From Candidatus Heimdallarchaeota archaeon (GTDB lineage: Archaea > Asgardarchaeota > Heimdallarchaeia > Heimdallarchaeales > Kariarchaeaceae): 35,348 nucleotides of DNA. Positions 17,116 to 25,563 of the stretch are shown piece by piece. The stretch spans positions 1 to 35,348 of the forward strand of contig JADCLS010000027.1 in the NCBI GenBank assembly GCA_026702845.1, in the 5' to 3' direction. The position numbers and the translations under genes were made by a program. Each line of letters starts with the position of its first letter. Position 1 is the first letter of the stretch. The notes below the pieces were generated by a model, which ran no database searches, was not told the DNA's origin, and was given only the letters and a program-made list of their open reading frames with translations.

Positions 17116-17793
17116 ATGAGAAAACTCATTCTACTATCTATCTGTCTCTTCTTGATAATAAATGTAACAGCTTCACCAAGGAGTTCTGCTACTTTCAAGG
17201 ATCCATCGGGTGATGTTCGGAAATCTGATGATTCCATCATTTCTAATCCTTCTCTTGACATAATTGCATTGGATTATTTGCTTGCTTCTGATTACTTTAC
17301 ATTGAACCTAACCTTTGCTGATGTACCTGAGGTCAGTATTAATACGTATTACATGGTTGAGGTATCGTTCAATCTCAAATCGGATACATTTTCAAATGTA
17401 CGATGGCAAGTAATTTACAATTCGTTTATTTCCAGTTTAAGAGATAATGATACTAGCTTTGTATTCCATAATACTGATGATTCCACATCTGAACACCTTG
17501 GTATTACCAATAGAATAGATAATTCTTTACTTTGGACATCTGATACATTCACCAACCAGGATTTCAGCAACTACTTGACCAATGATTACGAGCTACGATA
17601 TGTCTCAGCACATGCTTATCATTTTTATTCAGACACGAATCACCATGACCAGATGGAACTTGATTCTTATCCTTCTAGTTCCAGTACAAATACAATTTCT
17701 GATAGTGATGAGGCAAATGAAGAAGAATCAGCTTTTCTTACGATAGGGTTTTTGATATTACCAGTTATTGCTCTGAAGAAATCAAGATCCTAA
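17116..17793 (+). CDS. Anchored secreted beta-sandwich protein
   Basis: A 225-residue surface protein. The signal peptide is residues 1-19. The mature part begins FKDPSGDVRKSDD and continues with SLDIIALDYLLASDYFTLNL, a pattern common in archaeal extracellular beta-sandwich domains related to CBM9/DOMON-type folds: a DPxGD opening, a D-I-x-A strand and then an L-x-L strand. The match is by pattern only. A Ser/Asp-rich stalk (about 180-205) precedes a hydrophobic helix (207-220) and the tail KKSRS. The stop lies three bases from that of the convergent gene at 17797. The ligand is unknown. Confidence 0.65.
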   Translation: MRKLILLSICLFLIINVTASPRSSATFKDPSGDVRKSDDSIISNPSLDIIALDYLLASDYFTLNLTFADVPEVSINTYYMVEVSFNLKSDTFSNVRWQVIYNSFISSLRDNDTSFVFHNTDDSTSEHLGITNRIDNSLLWTSDTFTNQDFSNYLTNDYELRYVSAHAYHFYSDTNHHDQMELDSYPSSSSTNTISDSDEANEEESAFLTIGFLILPVIALKKSRS

Positions 17794-17796
17794 AAA

Positions 17797-18171
17797 TTAT
17801 TTTTTGTTTAATAAGTATTGATTATACATCCTCATTCGTTCTTTATTTACCTGCTGTGTTTTCTGGTACTTGTCATTAACAGATTCATATCTTGCAATCA
17901 TAGTTCCTGCAATTCCAAGCGATAAGAAGAACAAGGAAATTACCACAAAGGTTGGGATAAGACTCTCTACTCTGTAAAAGACATAGGTTAGGGTACTAAA
18001 AAACAAGGTAATGAGTCCAAGTATTTTATGATAGGCACGGAGATAGTGTCGAATTGAGCATACTGGACGGTTGTAGGAGATCAGCCATTTATTAGCCCGT
18101 TCAGCACAATACATGCATTTTTCATAACGTTCATCAGTTGATGTTGATTCAGTAGTGTGAATTATTGACAT
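17797..18171 (-). CDS. Small zinc-finger membrane protein
   Basis: A 124-residue protein. C19, C22, C38 and H42 form a CxxC-x15-CxxxH pattern that could bind zinc on the cytoplasmic side. Two hydrophobic helices follow (about 51-67 and 72-93), and then a basic, Gln-rich C-terminal helix (about 97-124). No known family was recognised. A TTTTAAAAAT box lies about 30 bases upstream of the ATG. It is convergent with the anchored protein and divergent from the small-GTPase operon, so the 148 bases between 18171 and 18320 hold two promoters. Confidence 0.55.
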   Translation of the reverse strand: MSIIHTTESTSTDERYEKCMYCAERANKWLISYNRPVCSIRHYLRAYHKILGLITLFFSTLTYVFYRVESLIPTFVVISLFFLSLGIAGTMIARYESVNDKYQKTQQVNKERMRMYNQYLLNKK

Positions 18172-18283
18172 TTGATATACATATGGTTTTGCGCATTTTT
18201 AAAACTATCCACAATAATAAATCTAGGAAATTACATTTGTTTCCCTCTCTATTGACGTTACTTCAAATTAAATAGAGATAATT

Positions 18284-18294
18284 TTAATATTATA
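18284..18294 (+). promoter_or_regulatory. TATA box of the GTPase operon
   Basis: TTAATATTATA is centred about 30 bases before the ATG at 18320. A short leader of a few bases, or none, is expected. Confidence 0.5.
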
Positions 18295-18319
18295 GTGAAA
18301 ATTTTATCTTAGGATAACA

Positions 18320-18961
18320 ATGGCAAGAAAATTGAATGTTACTTTATTAGGAAACACTCTAACTGGTAAAACCACTCTTTTAAAGCGTATAAACAAGGAA
18401 TTTGGTGATGATGAAGAACTGGCCATAGAGACACTACCAACTACAGACATCATTACAGAGGAGATTACACTTAAACTACTCTCTCAAAAAAATGCGAGCA
18501 GAATAGGCCTTGAACGCTGGAGAAATTACAAATTAGTCGCCGTGGATAATCCTGGTGATTTCAGGTTACGCCGTAGATGGAGACAAGCTATGCGTGAATT
18601 CAAAACAGAGGGAATTCTTTTCATGGTTGATCCCACACAAGATGTTAATGTTACAAGAACTGCTATGGAAGACGCATACAATTATTTTCTAGATTCATTA
18701 GATCTAAATCCATCCAAGGCTGATAAGAAGGCAAAGAAGAAAAAAGCGATATTCTCAATTGTGGTGAACAAAATGGATCTTATTGGGTACAGCAAGGACA
18801 AGGCAAAGGCCTACCTAAAGAATTTTGATGAGGTAATTGCTGCTTACAAGGCTGCATTCCCTTTGGGTGAGGTGGAGTACAATTTCATCAGTGTTATTAA
18901 TTCACCCTACTCACAAATTGATGCTGTTTTAGAAGGAATTAAACAGTACCTTTACGAGTAA
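18320..18961 (+). CDS. Small Arf/SR-beta-like GTPase
   Basis: A 213-residue soluble GTPase. The G1 P-loop is GNTLTGKT (11-18); a candidate G2 Thr is T41 or T42 in LPTTD; G3 is DNPG (76-79) inside VDNPGDFRLRRRW, which resembles the DxPGHxxLR stretch of Arf and SR-beta; G4 is NKMD (150-153); and G5 is probably around S191. A lysine-rich insertion (residues 132-143) sits just before the strand leading to G4. There is no N-terminal Gly for myristoylation, no membrane helix and no C-terminal lipid-modification Cys. It is the first gene of an operon with the unknown protein at 18973, which is the best candidate regulator or effector. Confidence 0.87.
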   Translation: MARKLNVTLLGNTLTGKTTLLKRINKEFGDDEELAIETLPTTDIITEEITLKLLSQKNASRIGLERWRNYKLVAVDNPGDFRLRRRWRQAMREFKTEGILFMVDPTQDVNVTRTAMEDAYNYFLDSLDLNPSKADKKAKKKKAIFSIVVNKMDLIGYSKDKAKAYLKNFDEVIAAYKAAFPLGEVEYNFISVINSPYSQIDAVLEGIKQYLYE

Positions 18962-18965
18962 GGAG
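18961..18965 (+). promoter_or_regulatory. Shine-Dalgarno deciding the second operon start
   Basis: AGGAG overlaps the last base of the GTPase stop codon and stands seven bases before the ATG at 18973. The out-of-frame ATG at 18968 leads straight to a stop, so 18973 is the start. Internal operon genes here use an SD sequence, unlike the leaderless first genes. Confidence 0.65.
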
Positions 18966-18972
18966 CTATGTC

Positions 18973-19719
18973 ATGAAGCAACTAATTATCAAATATAAAA
19001 AGGATTTTGGACATGATGTCGTTAAAACAGATGTTGATGACTGGGAGGCCAAGTATGAATTTGAGGATTTTTTCCCAGAGATTTCAGGAAGTTTGGAATT
19101 AAAGGATCTAACTTTCGTACGTAAAGTGAAATTACCCACTGGTGAAATCTGTGTCAATCTCGCCATTTCAGATCAAGAAACCAGTAAAGAAGTCAATAGG
19201 ATAACGATGAAGACCCATACCATAATCATCTCAGCCAAAGAGTATATGGAAATAGGTGGTCTTGCTGCTATGATCAAGCCTATCTATGATGGTACACTCA
19301 AAAAATCTGATGATTTGCTAAAGAAAAAGAATTTTGGGCTGTTTGATCCTGTATTTGAGCTCAAGCCCTACTATTTCGCTAAAAAAGTCCTAGCCAAGCC
19401 GGATGTACGTCATTCTCTAGTAGTTTCCAATTATGATATGTATGATTCCATCATGTTCTGTGCATTTATTGATCGTCTCTTTCCAGAATCTAAAACTGCT
19501 GATTACTCCATCAACAGTTTCATTGATGCCACACACAAGGAATTATTGGAACAGTATTCTCTGAGTGTTGGATATGCACCAAAATCTAAACTTAAGATGG
19601 AAAATTATATGGTTTCAAATAGAAGTAAAAATGAAGAATTCAATATCATTATTGATAATCTCAAGAATGATACCTACAGAGACAAATTATTTACTCTGAA
19701 GGTAAAAGATGATGAATAA
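18973..19719 (+). CDS. Unknown soluble partner of the small GTPase
   Basis: A 248-residue cytosolic protein that I do not recognise. The first 100 residues alternate beta-strands and acidic stretches (DVDDWEAKYEFEDFFPEI, then an LELKDLTFVRKVKL strand). The middle has a hydrophobic Gly/Ala helix (MEIGGLAAMIKPIY), too polar around it to be a clear membrane anchor, and the end is helical and Lys/Asn/Asp-rich. There is no signal peptide and no cysteine motif. It starts 11 bases after the GTPase stop behind a good SD, so the two are co-translated. A GTPase-activating, exchange or effector role is inferred from context only. Confidence 0.65.
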   Translation: MKQLIIKYKKDFGHDVVKTDVDDWEAKYEFEDFFPEISGSLELKDLTFVRKVKLPTGEICVNLAISDQETSKEVNRITMKTHTIIISAKEYMEIGGLAAMIKPIYDGTLKKSDDLLKKKNFGLFDPVFELKPYYFAKKVLAKPDVRHSLVVSNYDMYDSIMFCAFIDRLFPESKTADYSINSFIDATHKELLEQYSLSVGYAPKSKLKMENYMVSNRSKNEEFNIIIDNLKNDTYRDKLFTLKVKDDE

Positions 19720-19846
19720 AATAATTATATAAACTGAAATGAAGGATCTTTTTCCCACATTATCTTAGGTTTTTTGAAGTCAAGGAGTTTCATCAAGAGC
19801 TATGAGCTCAGGAAACTAAAGAACTTAGGTGAAATAATATGGGTAA

Positions 19847-20425
19847 TTAATCAAGTTTCTTGGCAATCATGTAATATGTGGTGGGTTTCCTCACCCAGTC
19901 TTGATCTAGTATCTCAAAGTTATTTTGCTTGAATAGTTCCATCAATCTTTCTGGAGAGTAGAATTTTGATCCCATAAGCAACACCTTCTCCATGAGTACA
20001 ATCATCCTACCCCAGAAAGTTTTGGGATGGATTTCCTCGATGGCAATACAGCCTCCAGGTTTTAGTACCCTATATACTTCCTTTACTGCCTTTTCCTGAT
20101 CCTCAAAATGATGTAATGCATCTGATATTACGATATGCTCAAAACTATTTTCCATGTAGGGTAAATCCTCAGCGAATCCATGTTTGATGATAAATGCGTC
20201 AGGATAATTTTTCTCTATCTGTGCAATCATCTTCTTTGACGGCTCAACTATATGCACCTCATGTACCCTTTCTAGAAAATAGCTGGCAAACCTCCCTGTT
20301 CCTCCACCAATTTCGAGTAATTTACCCTCATCAAAGAGCTGACAACCATTAATTATCTGTTCTGGAAATTTCTGTTTGATAATTTTGTTGTAGATTGGGG
20401 CAAGGAGATCAAAATGTATGGGCAT
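19847..20425 (-). CDS. Class I SAM-dependent methyltransferase
   Basis: A 192-residue methyltransferase of the Methyltransf_11/UbiE-like group. Motif I LEIGGGTGR spans 37-45 and binds S-adenosylmethionine. The acidic residue at the end of strand 2 is E61 (HIVEPS). DALHHF and the post-motif VLKPGG follow, as in this group. The C-terminal portion is short, so there is little substrate domain; lipid, quinone or small-molecule substrates are all possible. It starts with ATG and a TATTTAA-like box lies about 27 bases upstream. It is divergent from the secreted protein at 20549. Confidence 0.88.
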   Translation of the reverse strand: MPIHFDLLAPIYNKIIKQKFPEQIINGCQLFDEGKLLEIGGGTGRFASYFLERVHEVHIVEPSKKMIAQIEKNYPDAFIIKHGFAEDLPYMENSFEHIVISDALHHFEDQEKAVKEVYRVLKPGGCIAIEEIHPKTFWGRMIVLMEKVLLMGSKFYSPERLMELFKQNNFEILDQDWVRKPTTYYMIAKKLD

Positions 20426-20518
20426 AATACATCTATCGTGGAAGCAATTAAATATGTAGAGATGGATGAGATTATTTTTGCAGTAGGAATTACAAATGCT
20501 AATTTGGCCCTGTTATCC

Positions 20519-20527
20519 TTTATATAT
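20519..20527 (+). promoter_or_regulatory. TATA box deciding the 20549 start
   Basis: TTTATATAT is centred 26 bases before the ATG at 20549. This argues against the in-frame ATG at 20414, which would overlap the methyltransferase gene and add 45 residues before the signal peptide. Confidence 0.6.
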
Positions 20528-20548
20528 TTGATATTTTCAATAAATGAT

Positions 20549-21220
20549 ATGAAATACAGATTATTTCTTGTATTTTTTCTCGCAATCATGATGAGTTCTG
20601 CTCAGACGGAAATCAACACTACAAAGGTGGGTGTTTCTGTTGGAGACTTCTTTGAGTTCATGATGACAGAGATGGAGATCAATGGAGAGGTAAACACAGA
20701 AGGAAAGTATAGACTTCCAAATCTTCCTTTTCAAGGACTTGAGGTTGAACTCAACCAGGTGTTTAATATCACAGTTATAGAACTGGCAGAAGTGGAAGGT
20801 GAAGTGTTTATCTTTGATTTCATGAGTTCTGTTGAATCAGAACAGTATTCAACCAATCTCGATGTAATGGGTGAATTTGTCATTTACAATGATTGGAATT
20901 ACTGGGTGGAAAAATATAATTATGAGAAAGAGGAATTCAATACCACATATATTGCAGAAGCTAGTGTAGATTCAGATAAATTTGAGTATACTTACACCAC
21001 CATAGGTCAGAGTTATAATTTATCAGGAAATATGGAGTATGATCTCAACGGAGTACTCAAGAGCATCAAAGTATCCACCACAACTTTTGAAACAGGAGAA
21101 AGTATAACTGCTAAGATTATCCAAGTTTATAGGGAAGAGACCCTGGGTTTCCTACCCTGGGGAATGCCTTTCATTGTTTTTCTTCTACCTGTAATGAGAA
21201 AAGTAAAACAGTACATATAG
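20549..21220 (+). CDS. Secreted, anchored protein, unknown
   Basis: A 223-residue protein beginning MKYRLFLVFFLAIMMSSAQ, a clean signal peptide. The mature part is an acidic beta-rich domain with repeated strands (GVSVGDFFEFMM near the start, then FNITVIELAEVEG and VFIFDF). This is reminiscent of large-cavity lipoprotein-like beta folds, but no family was recognised. The end is LGFLPWGMPFIVFLLPVM followed by RKVKQYI, a membrane anchor with a basic tail and without the Thr-rich stalk seen in other exported proteins here. It has no cysteine lipobox. The TATA box at 20519-20527 and the signal peptide fix the start. Confidence 0.7.
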   Translation: MKYRLFLVFFLAIMMSSAQTEINTTKVGVSVGDFFEFMMTEMEINGEVNTEGKYRLPNLPFQGLEVELNQVFNITVIELAEVEGEVFIFDFMSSVESEQYSTNLDVMGEFVIYNDWNYWVEKYNYEKEEFNTTYIAEASVDSDKFEYTYTTIGQSYNLSGNMEYDLNGVLKSIKVSTTTFETGESITAKIIQVYREETLGFLPWGMPFIVFLLPVMRKVKQYI

Positions 21221-21249
21221 ATCGAGGGAAAAATCAAGAATCCATGCAA

Positions 21250-21876
21250 TTAATCTTTCCTATTCTCCATTAAGGACTCCATGATGTTGCCTAATGGTAC
21301 ATCAATGAGACAAACAATGTTAGTTGATGATTTGCTATTAGATTTAAGATTCTTAATTTCGGCTAATAGTTTTTTTCGGATTGACAAGTATTGTTTGTAA
21401 GCCTTGTCATCCAATGCAATATACCTCAGATGAGCATTGTTATCAATAAGCTGAGTTTCTAATCCAGATAATTCACCACTCTCTGATTTAACCAATCTTT
21501 CTCTCAGTGATCTATAATAATCTAATACAATTCCAATCTGTTTTTCTAAGCTTGTGAACACTGATTCAAGGGAATCAACCATGGAAATCATTCCCTGCTT
21601 CTTCTCCTCTTCAGGAAGATTGAGAATATCCTCTACAGTAAAAGAAAATGGAGAAGGAACTAATCTGAAATATTTTGTATCAATTGAACCTCGTGCTTTT
21701 TCGCTTCTAGCTTCCTCAACTTTACCAGTCTCGATCAATATTTTTAGATGATGATGAATAGCAGTTTTACTTGCACCCATTAGAGCAGACATCTCTGCAA
21801 GGCTCAACTCACCATGCATGGACAGTAGTTGATGAATCCAGATTCTTTTCTCATGGGTGAACATTCTTAGATCCAT
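21250..21876 (-). CDS. ArsR-like winged-helix regulator
   Basis: A 208-residue DNA-binding protein. Residues 5-75 form a winged helix-turn-helix of the ArsR/MarR-like kind: KRIWIHQLLSMHGELSLAEMS is the front half, SKTAIHHHLKILIETGKV is the recognition helix region, and a basic wing follows. The rest is a long helical region (about 85-180) likely to mediate dimerisation or ligand sensing. No metal-binding Cys cluster is visible, so it is probably not a metal sensor. It is divergent from the CPBP protease gene, whose promoter it may control, and a CTTAAATATG box lies about 25 bases upstream of its ATG. Confidence 0.8.
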   Translation of the reverse strand: MDLRMFTHEKRIWIHQLLSMHGELSLAEMSALMGASKTAIHHHLKILIETGKVEEARSEKARGSIDTKYFRLVPSPFSFTVEDILNLPEEEKKQGMISMVDSLESVFTSLEKQIGIVLDYYRSLRERLVKSESGELSGLETQLIDNNAHLRYIALDDKAYKQYLSIRKKLLAEIKNLKSNSKSSTNIVCLIDVPLGNIMESLMENRKD

Positions 21877-22016
21877 GATATTCAGTTGAAATTTACATAT
21901 TTAAGGCATTTTAGAGAATTAATGGTAATAGTAAAAATATCACATATAATTTTAACGTTCAAAAATATTCTAGTATATTGAATGTATTTATATAACTCAT
22001 ACCGTATACACTATAT
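21877..22016. promoter_or_regulatory. Divergent regulator/CPBP promoter region
   Basis: The 140 bases hold a minus-strand TATA box (about 21898-21907) for the regulator and a plus-strand TATA box TTTATATAA (21987-21995) 26 bases before the CPBP ATG. A GTATAC palindrome (22004-22009) lies between that box and the CPBP start, a plausible operator position. Binding by the neighbouring regulator is inferred. Confidence 0.45.
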
Positions 22017-22829
22017 ATGAAAGACACTACAACTCATGAAATAATGATATATGTTCTACTTAGCTATATGATTAGCTGGTCATTCTGGGGAGCTTTTCTT
22101 GTTATTCAAAGTTATTACACTTTGTTTTTAATCCTTGGTGCATTTGGTCCTTTTGTCTCAGCAATCCTTGTTGAAAGTCTTATCCGCAAGAATTCAGTTA
22201 ATGCATGGTTGAGGAGTAATTTTAGGATCAGGGGAAAACTCATATATCTACTACTTACTGCATTTATAGTTCCCATATCGATGGGTATACTATCTCAATT
22301 CTTCTATTATTCCCTGGGAGGAACTGGAGATTTAATTACAGGAGGTTGGGAGATGTATATCTTCGCATTACTTGGAACTACTTTGCTTAGTGGAGGGAAT
22401 GAAGAACCAGGATGGAGAGGTTTTCTCACTCCACTCCTTGAAAAAAGGTATTCCTTCCTTAAGAGCAATTTGATTGTAGCACCTATCTGGACGTTCTGGC
22501 ATGTACCCCTGATGTTCAGCGAGGAGTGGTCAGGTGCATCACAGAACTTATTCTGGATGATACTTTATACTTTCGCCCTATCTATTATTCTCTCAACCCT
22601 TTACAAGATATCTGGAAGTATCTGGCCAGTCATGGTATTGCATGCTGCAACAAATGTTGTATTTGGATATTTCCCAAAAAAGGATATTGTACTCTTCAAT
22701 TCAGTTCTAGATTTTATTATCATCAAAACTCTGGTGTACTCGGTATTTGCCTGTATCACAGTTGGTTTCATTATGAGAAAACAGGGGTTAGATAATTTTG
22801 CACCATCAAATATCGCTTCTAATCATTAA
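22017..22829 (+). CDS. CPBP-family intramembrane metalloprotease
   Basis: A 270-residue membrane protein with about eight helices. The CPBP/Abi signatures are E129-E130 in EEPGWRG with R134, H162 in FWHVPLMF, and H209 with N213 in HAATN, which line the active site inside the membrane. The family includes CAAX-type prenyl protease (Rce1) relatives and bacteriocin self-immunity proteins. No prenylated substrate or peptide gene is visible nearby, so the substrate is unknown. It shares a control region with the ArsR-like regulator. Its last 11 bases overlap the end of the convergent dehydrogenase gene. Confidence 0.9.
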   Translation: MKDTTTHEIMIYVLLSYMISWSFWGAFLVIQSYYTLFLILGAFGPFVSAILVESLIRKNSVNAWLRSNFRIRGKLIYLLLTAFIVPISMGILSQFFYYSLGGTGDLITGGWEMYIFALLGTTLLSGGNEEPGWRGFLTPLLEKRYSFLKSNLIVAPIWTFWHVPLMFSEEWSGASQNLFWMILYTFALSIILSTLYKISGSIWPVMVLHAATNVVFGYFPKKDIVLFNSVLDFIIIKTLVYSVFACITVGFIMRKQGLDNFAPSNIASNH

Positions 22830-23655
22830 ATTCAATGAGAATGCTAGATGGATCAACTTCTTCCTTCTCATATAATACTCGACCCTCCATACCACCTGCC
22901 ACAGTGATCTTCTGCCCATTAGTATGATGAGAGAGTGCATCTGATAATAAATATAGCACTGCATTGGCGATATCCTCACCACGTCCAATCTTTCTCATAG
23001 ATATGGTTTGTAGCACACGTGTAACATTTTCCTTGTTATTTATTCCGTCCTTTGGAAGATCTCCCACTGTCCAGCCTGGAGATACCATATTGATCCGGCC
23101 ATATCTAGCTAACAAGGGTAGTTCATTCTTCAGGCTCATCATCAATCCGGATAATCCGGCCTTAGCCGCGGCGTAGTCCAAGTGACCTGCCTCTCCAAAA
23201 TCTGCAGCTGTCGATCCTATTAGTACAATACTGGCATAATCTCCAGGATATTTCACTCTATTCATAAGAAATGCCCGGGTGCAAAGGAAACTTGAATGTA
23301 GATTATTAGCAATTGTCTCCTTCCACCGTTGATAGGTCATATCTTTTATCATTACATGCTCTTGGGGCCATTTTCCTGCATTATTTACTAAACCATCAAT
23401 CCTGTGATATTTCTCTTCAATCTGTACGTACATCTTGAGAACATCAGATTCATCTGATAAATCAGCCTGTACTACCATTGGATCAGTTCCCATATCAATT
23501 AATTCCTTTTCAATCATCTTGGCCCGTTTCTCACTAGAATTGTAGTGGATGATTACATTTGCACCCTCAAACCCAAGATTCCTACAAATTACTGTACCAA
23601 TACCACCAGCTGCGCCTGTGACAATAATATTTTTTTCTTTTAATCGAGTATCCAT
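22819..23655 (-). CDS. Short-chain dehydrogenase/reductase
   Basis: A 278-residue classical SDR. The NAD(P) motif GAAGGIG spans 14-20, NNAG is at 91-94, catalytic S148 lies in LIGSTA, and Y161 and K165 form the YxxxK pair. H37 and S41 after strand 2 do not settle the cofactor; there is no clear acidic residue at the strand end, which slightly favours NADP. Its length and the substrate loop (PGWTVGDL) fit beta-ketoacyl reductase or sugar/steroid alcohol dehydrogenases. The substrate is unknown. It overlaps the 3' end of the CPBP gene by 11 bases and precedes the glycosidase-like gene on the complementary strand. Confidence 0.92.
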   Translation of the reverse strand: MDTRLKEKNIIVTGAAGGIGTVICRNLGFEGANVIIHYNSSEKRAKMIEKELIDMGTDPMVVQADLSDESDVLKMYVQIEEKYHRIDGLVNNAGKWPQEHVMIKDMTYQRWKETIANNLHSSFLCTRAFLMNRVKYPGDYASIVLIGSTAADFGEAGHLDYAAAKAGLSGLMMSLKNELPLLARYGRINMVSPGWTVGDLPKDGINNKENVTRVLQTISMRKIGRGEDIANAVLYLLSDALSHHTNGQKITVAGGMEGRVLYEKEEVDPSSILIEFND

Positions 23656-23755
23656 AGGTTGGAATAGGATATGGCATTGATATGCATTCTGTTACCTATT
23701 ATTGATTTTTAAGAAAGATCTTGTACAAATAGGCCAGTATCATTAATCCAAAACC

Positions 23756-25306
23756 TCAGTTGAGTAAATTAAGCACAAGACCTGGCTCAGAAAGATCATT
23801 GTCTTCATTAGCCAGTGTTCCATATGTGTGCAACAATTCTCCAGGTAATATCAGCTGTGTATCAGTAATCTCTATACCATTTGTAATTTCATAGAAATGA
23901 TCTCCAGCCAGATCTTGCACTAAGAGTGTTTTGATTTGTAATGGATTTGAGAATTCAAGTATTAGTTTCCCATATTCTCCAAAAATTCCGAAAATCCCGA
24001 TATGCTCCTCAACAAAAACCCTTATCTCAGCCTTGGGGGAGGAATATCCTTTTGAACTAGATGTTCTTCCCAAAGTGCTTATTGCAATAACTTTGTTGGG
24101 ATAACGACAGCAGACCACAAACGGAGCATCTTCCTCCAGTTTTGTTACTTCAGGTAAAGGCATACCTCGTGAGATAATGGAAGGTGCAGCTTGAAAAACC
24201 TCCTTGTTATGAACTGAGGCATCCCAGAATTCATCTGGATTGAAGTACCAAGAATCATGAAGTAATTCATCACTTTGTGCTACAACAGCTTGATTAACGG
24301 CAAATGGCTCTGCAAATCGGAACCAATTGATAGCTCGGATAGGTTCGGTTATCTTGCGTTTTTTATTATTCTCATTGAACATCGAAAAATCAATATCTTT
24401 CCCATCCATGCATCTCAGACCAATGTAGGAATGCCGCATGATACCAATAGCACATCCAAGTCCAGCGGCTAGATATGGCATATCTTCCACATTGATTATA
24501 CCCTTGCAGTGGATATCTGTACAACCCTTGTACAAGACCTGACTTGCCCGTTCCAACATGCTGGCAATTTCAAGTTGTGGGGATGTATCATATAATCGCA
24601 CCACGTCGGAAAATCGTAATAATTCAATCACCTGATTGACAAATTTTTCCTCTATCCTTCCTTTCATAGTGTTGAATGGCCCATAGGTCCAGGCATGCTC
24701 AATGATCAGTTCTGGATAATACTTGTTCTTGAGTTTGATCAGCTTATGACGGAAACTCATGGAATGATCCCAGATACCCCAATCCACCTTCCAGTAGCCT
24801 ACACCTGCATATCTAGACCAAATTATACGTTTCTTCCAGTAAGAAATCAATTTTAATGGATTTCCCAGATATTTCAGAGCTGGTTGAGCAGCTACCCACA
24901 ATCCTACTCCTCTCCAGCCAAATGATCTCACCTGATCATTCAATGCTTTCAATTTCTGTTCTGGAGATCCTGTATAGGAGAATCGATCTCTATGAAGATC
25001 AAATGCAGAGAGATGTAACAGGGTGGAGTAGAATCCCTTCACCAAGGGGAGATCCCAGCCATCATCTAGAACAAGGAAAATCTCAGATTTAATATCTCCA
25101 AATTGCTGATTAAGCCACCCATCCTCTGAAAATAGTAATTTCTCATTAAGATTATTTCTAGCCAAAATTGCCCCATGAGCACCCTCGAGATCAGAAACTA
25201 GCAGATTGGGATCATTTTGACCATGGATATAATTCTGTAGTGCCCAGGTACACCAGTAATTGGCTACTTTTATCTTGTTTGTGGGAATGAGGCTTATTCT
25301 TGTCAC
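23756..25306 (-). CDS. Clan GH-D-like glycoside hydrolase (GH36/GH27-like)
   Basis: A 516-residue cytosolic protein starting at GTG. The TIM-barrel part (about 15-330) has TWALQN (20-25), the substrate-binding DDGWD (81-85), KVD (173-175), where clan GH-D enzymes place the Asp nucleophile, and RFSD (231-234), where the acid/base Asp is expected. The C-terminal 150 residues look like the all-beta domain that usually follows. Alpha-galactosidase-like activity on galactosides is inferred from the clan; another sugar is possible. It lacks a signal peptide, so it would act on imported or internal glycans. The TTAAATAAA box on the minus strand (about 25328-25336) lies 26 bases upstream of GTG. Confidence 0.72.
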   Translation of the reverse strand: MTRISLIPTNKIKVANYWCTWALQNYIHGQNDPNLLVSDLEGAHGAILARNNLNEKLLFSEDGWLNQQFGDIKSEIFLVLDDGWDLPLVKGFYSTLLHLSAFDLHRDRFSYTGSPEQKLKALNDQVRSFGWRGVGLWVAAQPALKYLGNPLKLISYWKKRIIWSRYAGVGYWKVDWGIWDHSMSFRHKLIKLKNKYYPELIIEHAWTYGPFNTMKGRIEEKFVNQVIELLRFSDVVRLYDTSPQLEIASMLERASQVLYKGCTDIHCKGIINVEDMPYLAAGLGCAIGIMRHSYIGLRCMDGKDIDFSMFNENNKKRKITEPIRAINWFRFAEPFAVNQAVVAQSDELLHDSWYFNPDEFWDASVHNKEVFQAAPSIISRGMPLPEVTKLEEDAPFVVCCRYPNKVIAISTLGRTSSSKGYSSPKAEIRVFVEEHIGIFGIFGEYGKLILEFSNPLQIKTLLVQDLAGDHFYEITNGIEITDTQLILPGELLHTYGTLANEDNDLSEPGLVLNLLN

Positions 25307-25325
25307 TAATTGGGTGAACTATGTA

Positions 25326-25337
25326 ATTTATTTAAGG
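25326..25337 (-). promoter_or_regulatory. TATA box of the glycosidase-like gene
   Basis: On the minus strand CCTTAAATAAAT is centred about 26 bases before the GTG at 25306. It supports that GTG as the start and a leaderless transcript. Confidence 0.55.
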
Positions 25338-25563
25338 TAACAGGAGAGTTTCAAGTATTAACGCTCTATATGCGTTTTCCAATTTCGACGAGTTTGAGCA
25401 GTTTGAAGCAATTAAGTAAGGTGAGAGCTGTTATTGCCACTATACTGGAGAATAATTTTTGAAAAGGTATACCTATTTGATGGTATAATTCTGAATAAAT
25501 GCTCTTCATTTTAACACCGGTAGATGATAAACATTATCTCTAAATCAATTAAGAAGAGATATA

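Noticed and set aside
20414..20548. ATG at 20414 as the start of the secreted protein
   Set aside because: It would overlap the methyltransferase gene and place 45 residues before a normal signal peptide; the TATA box at 20519-20527 points to the ATG at 20549.
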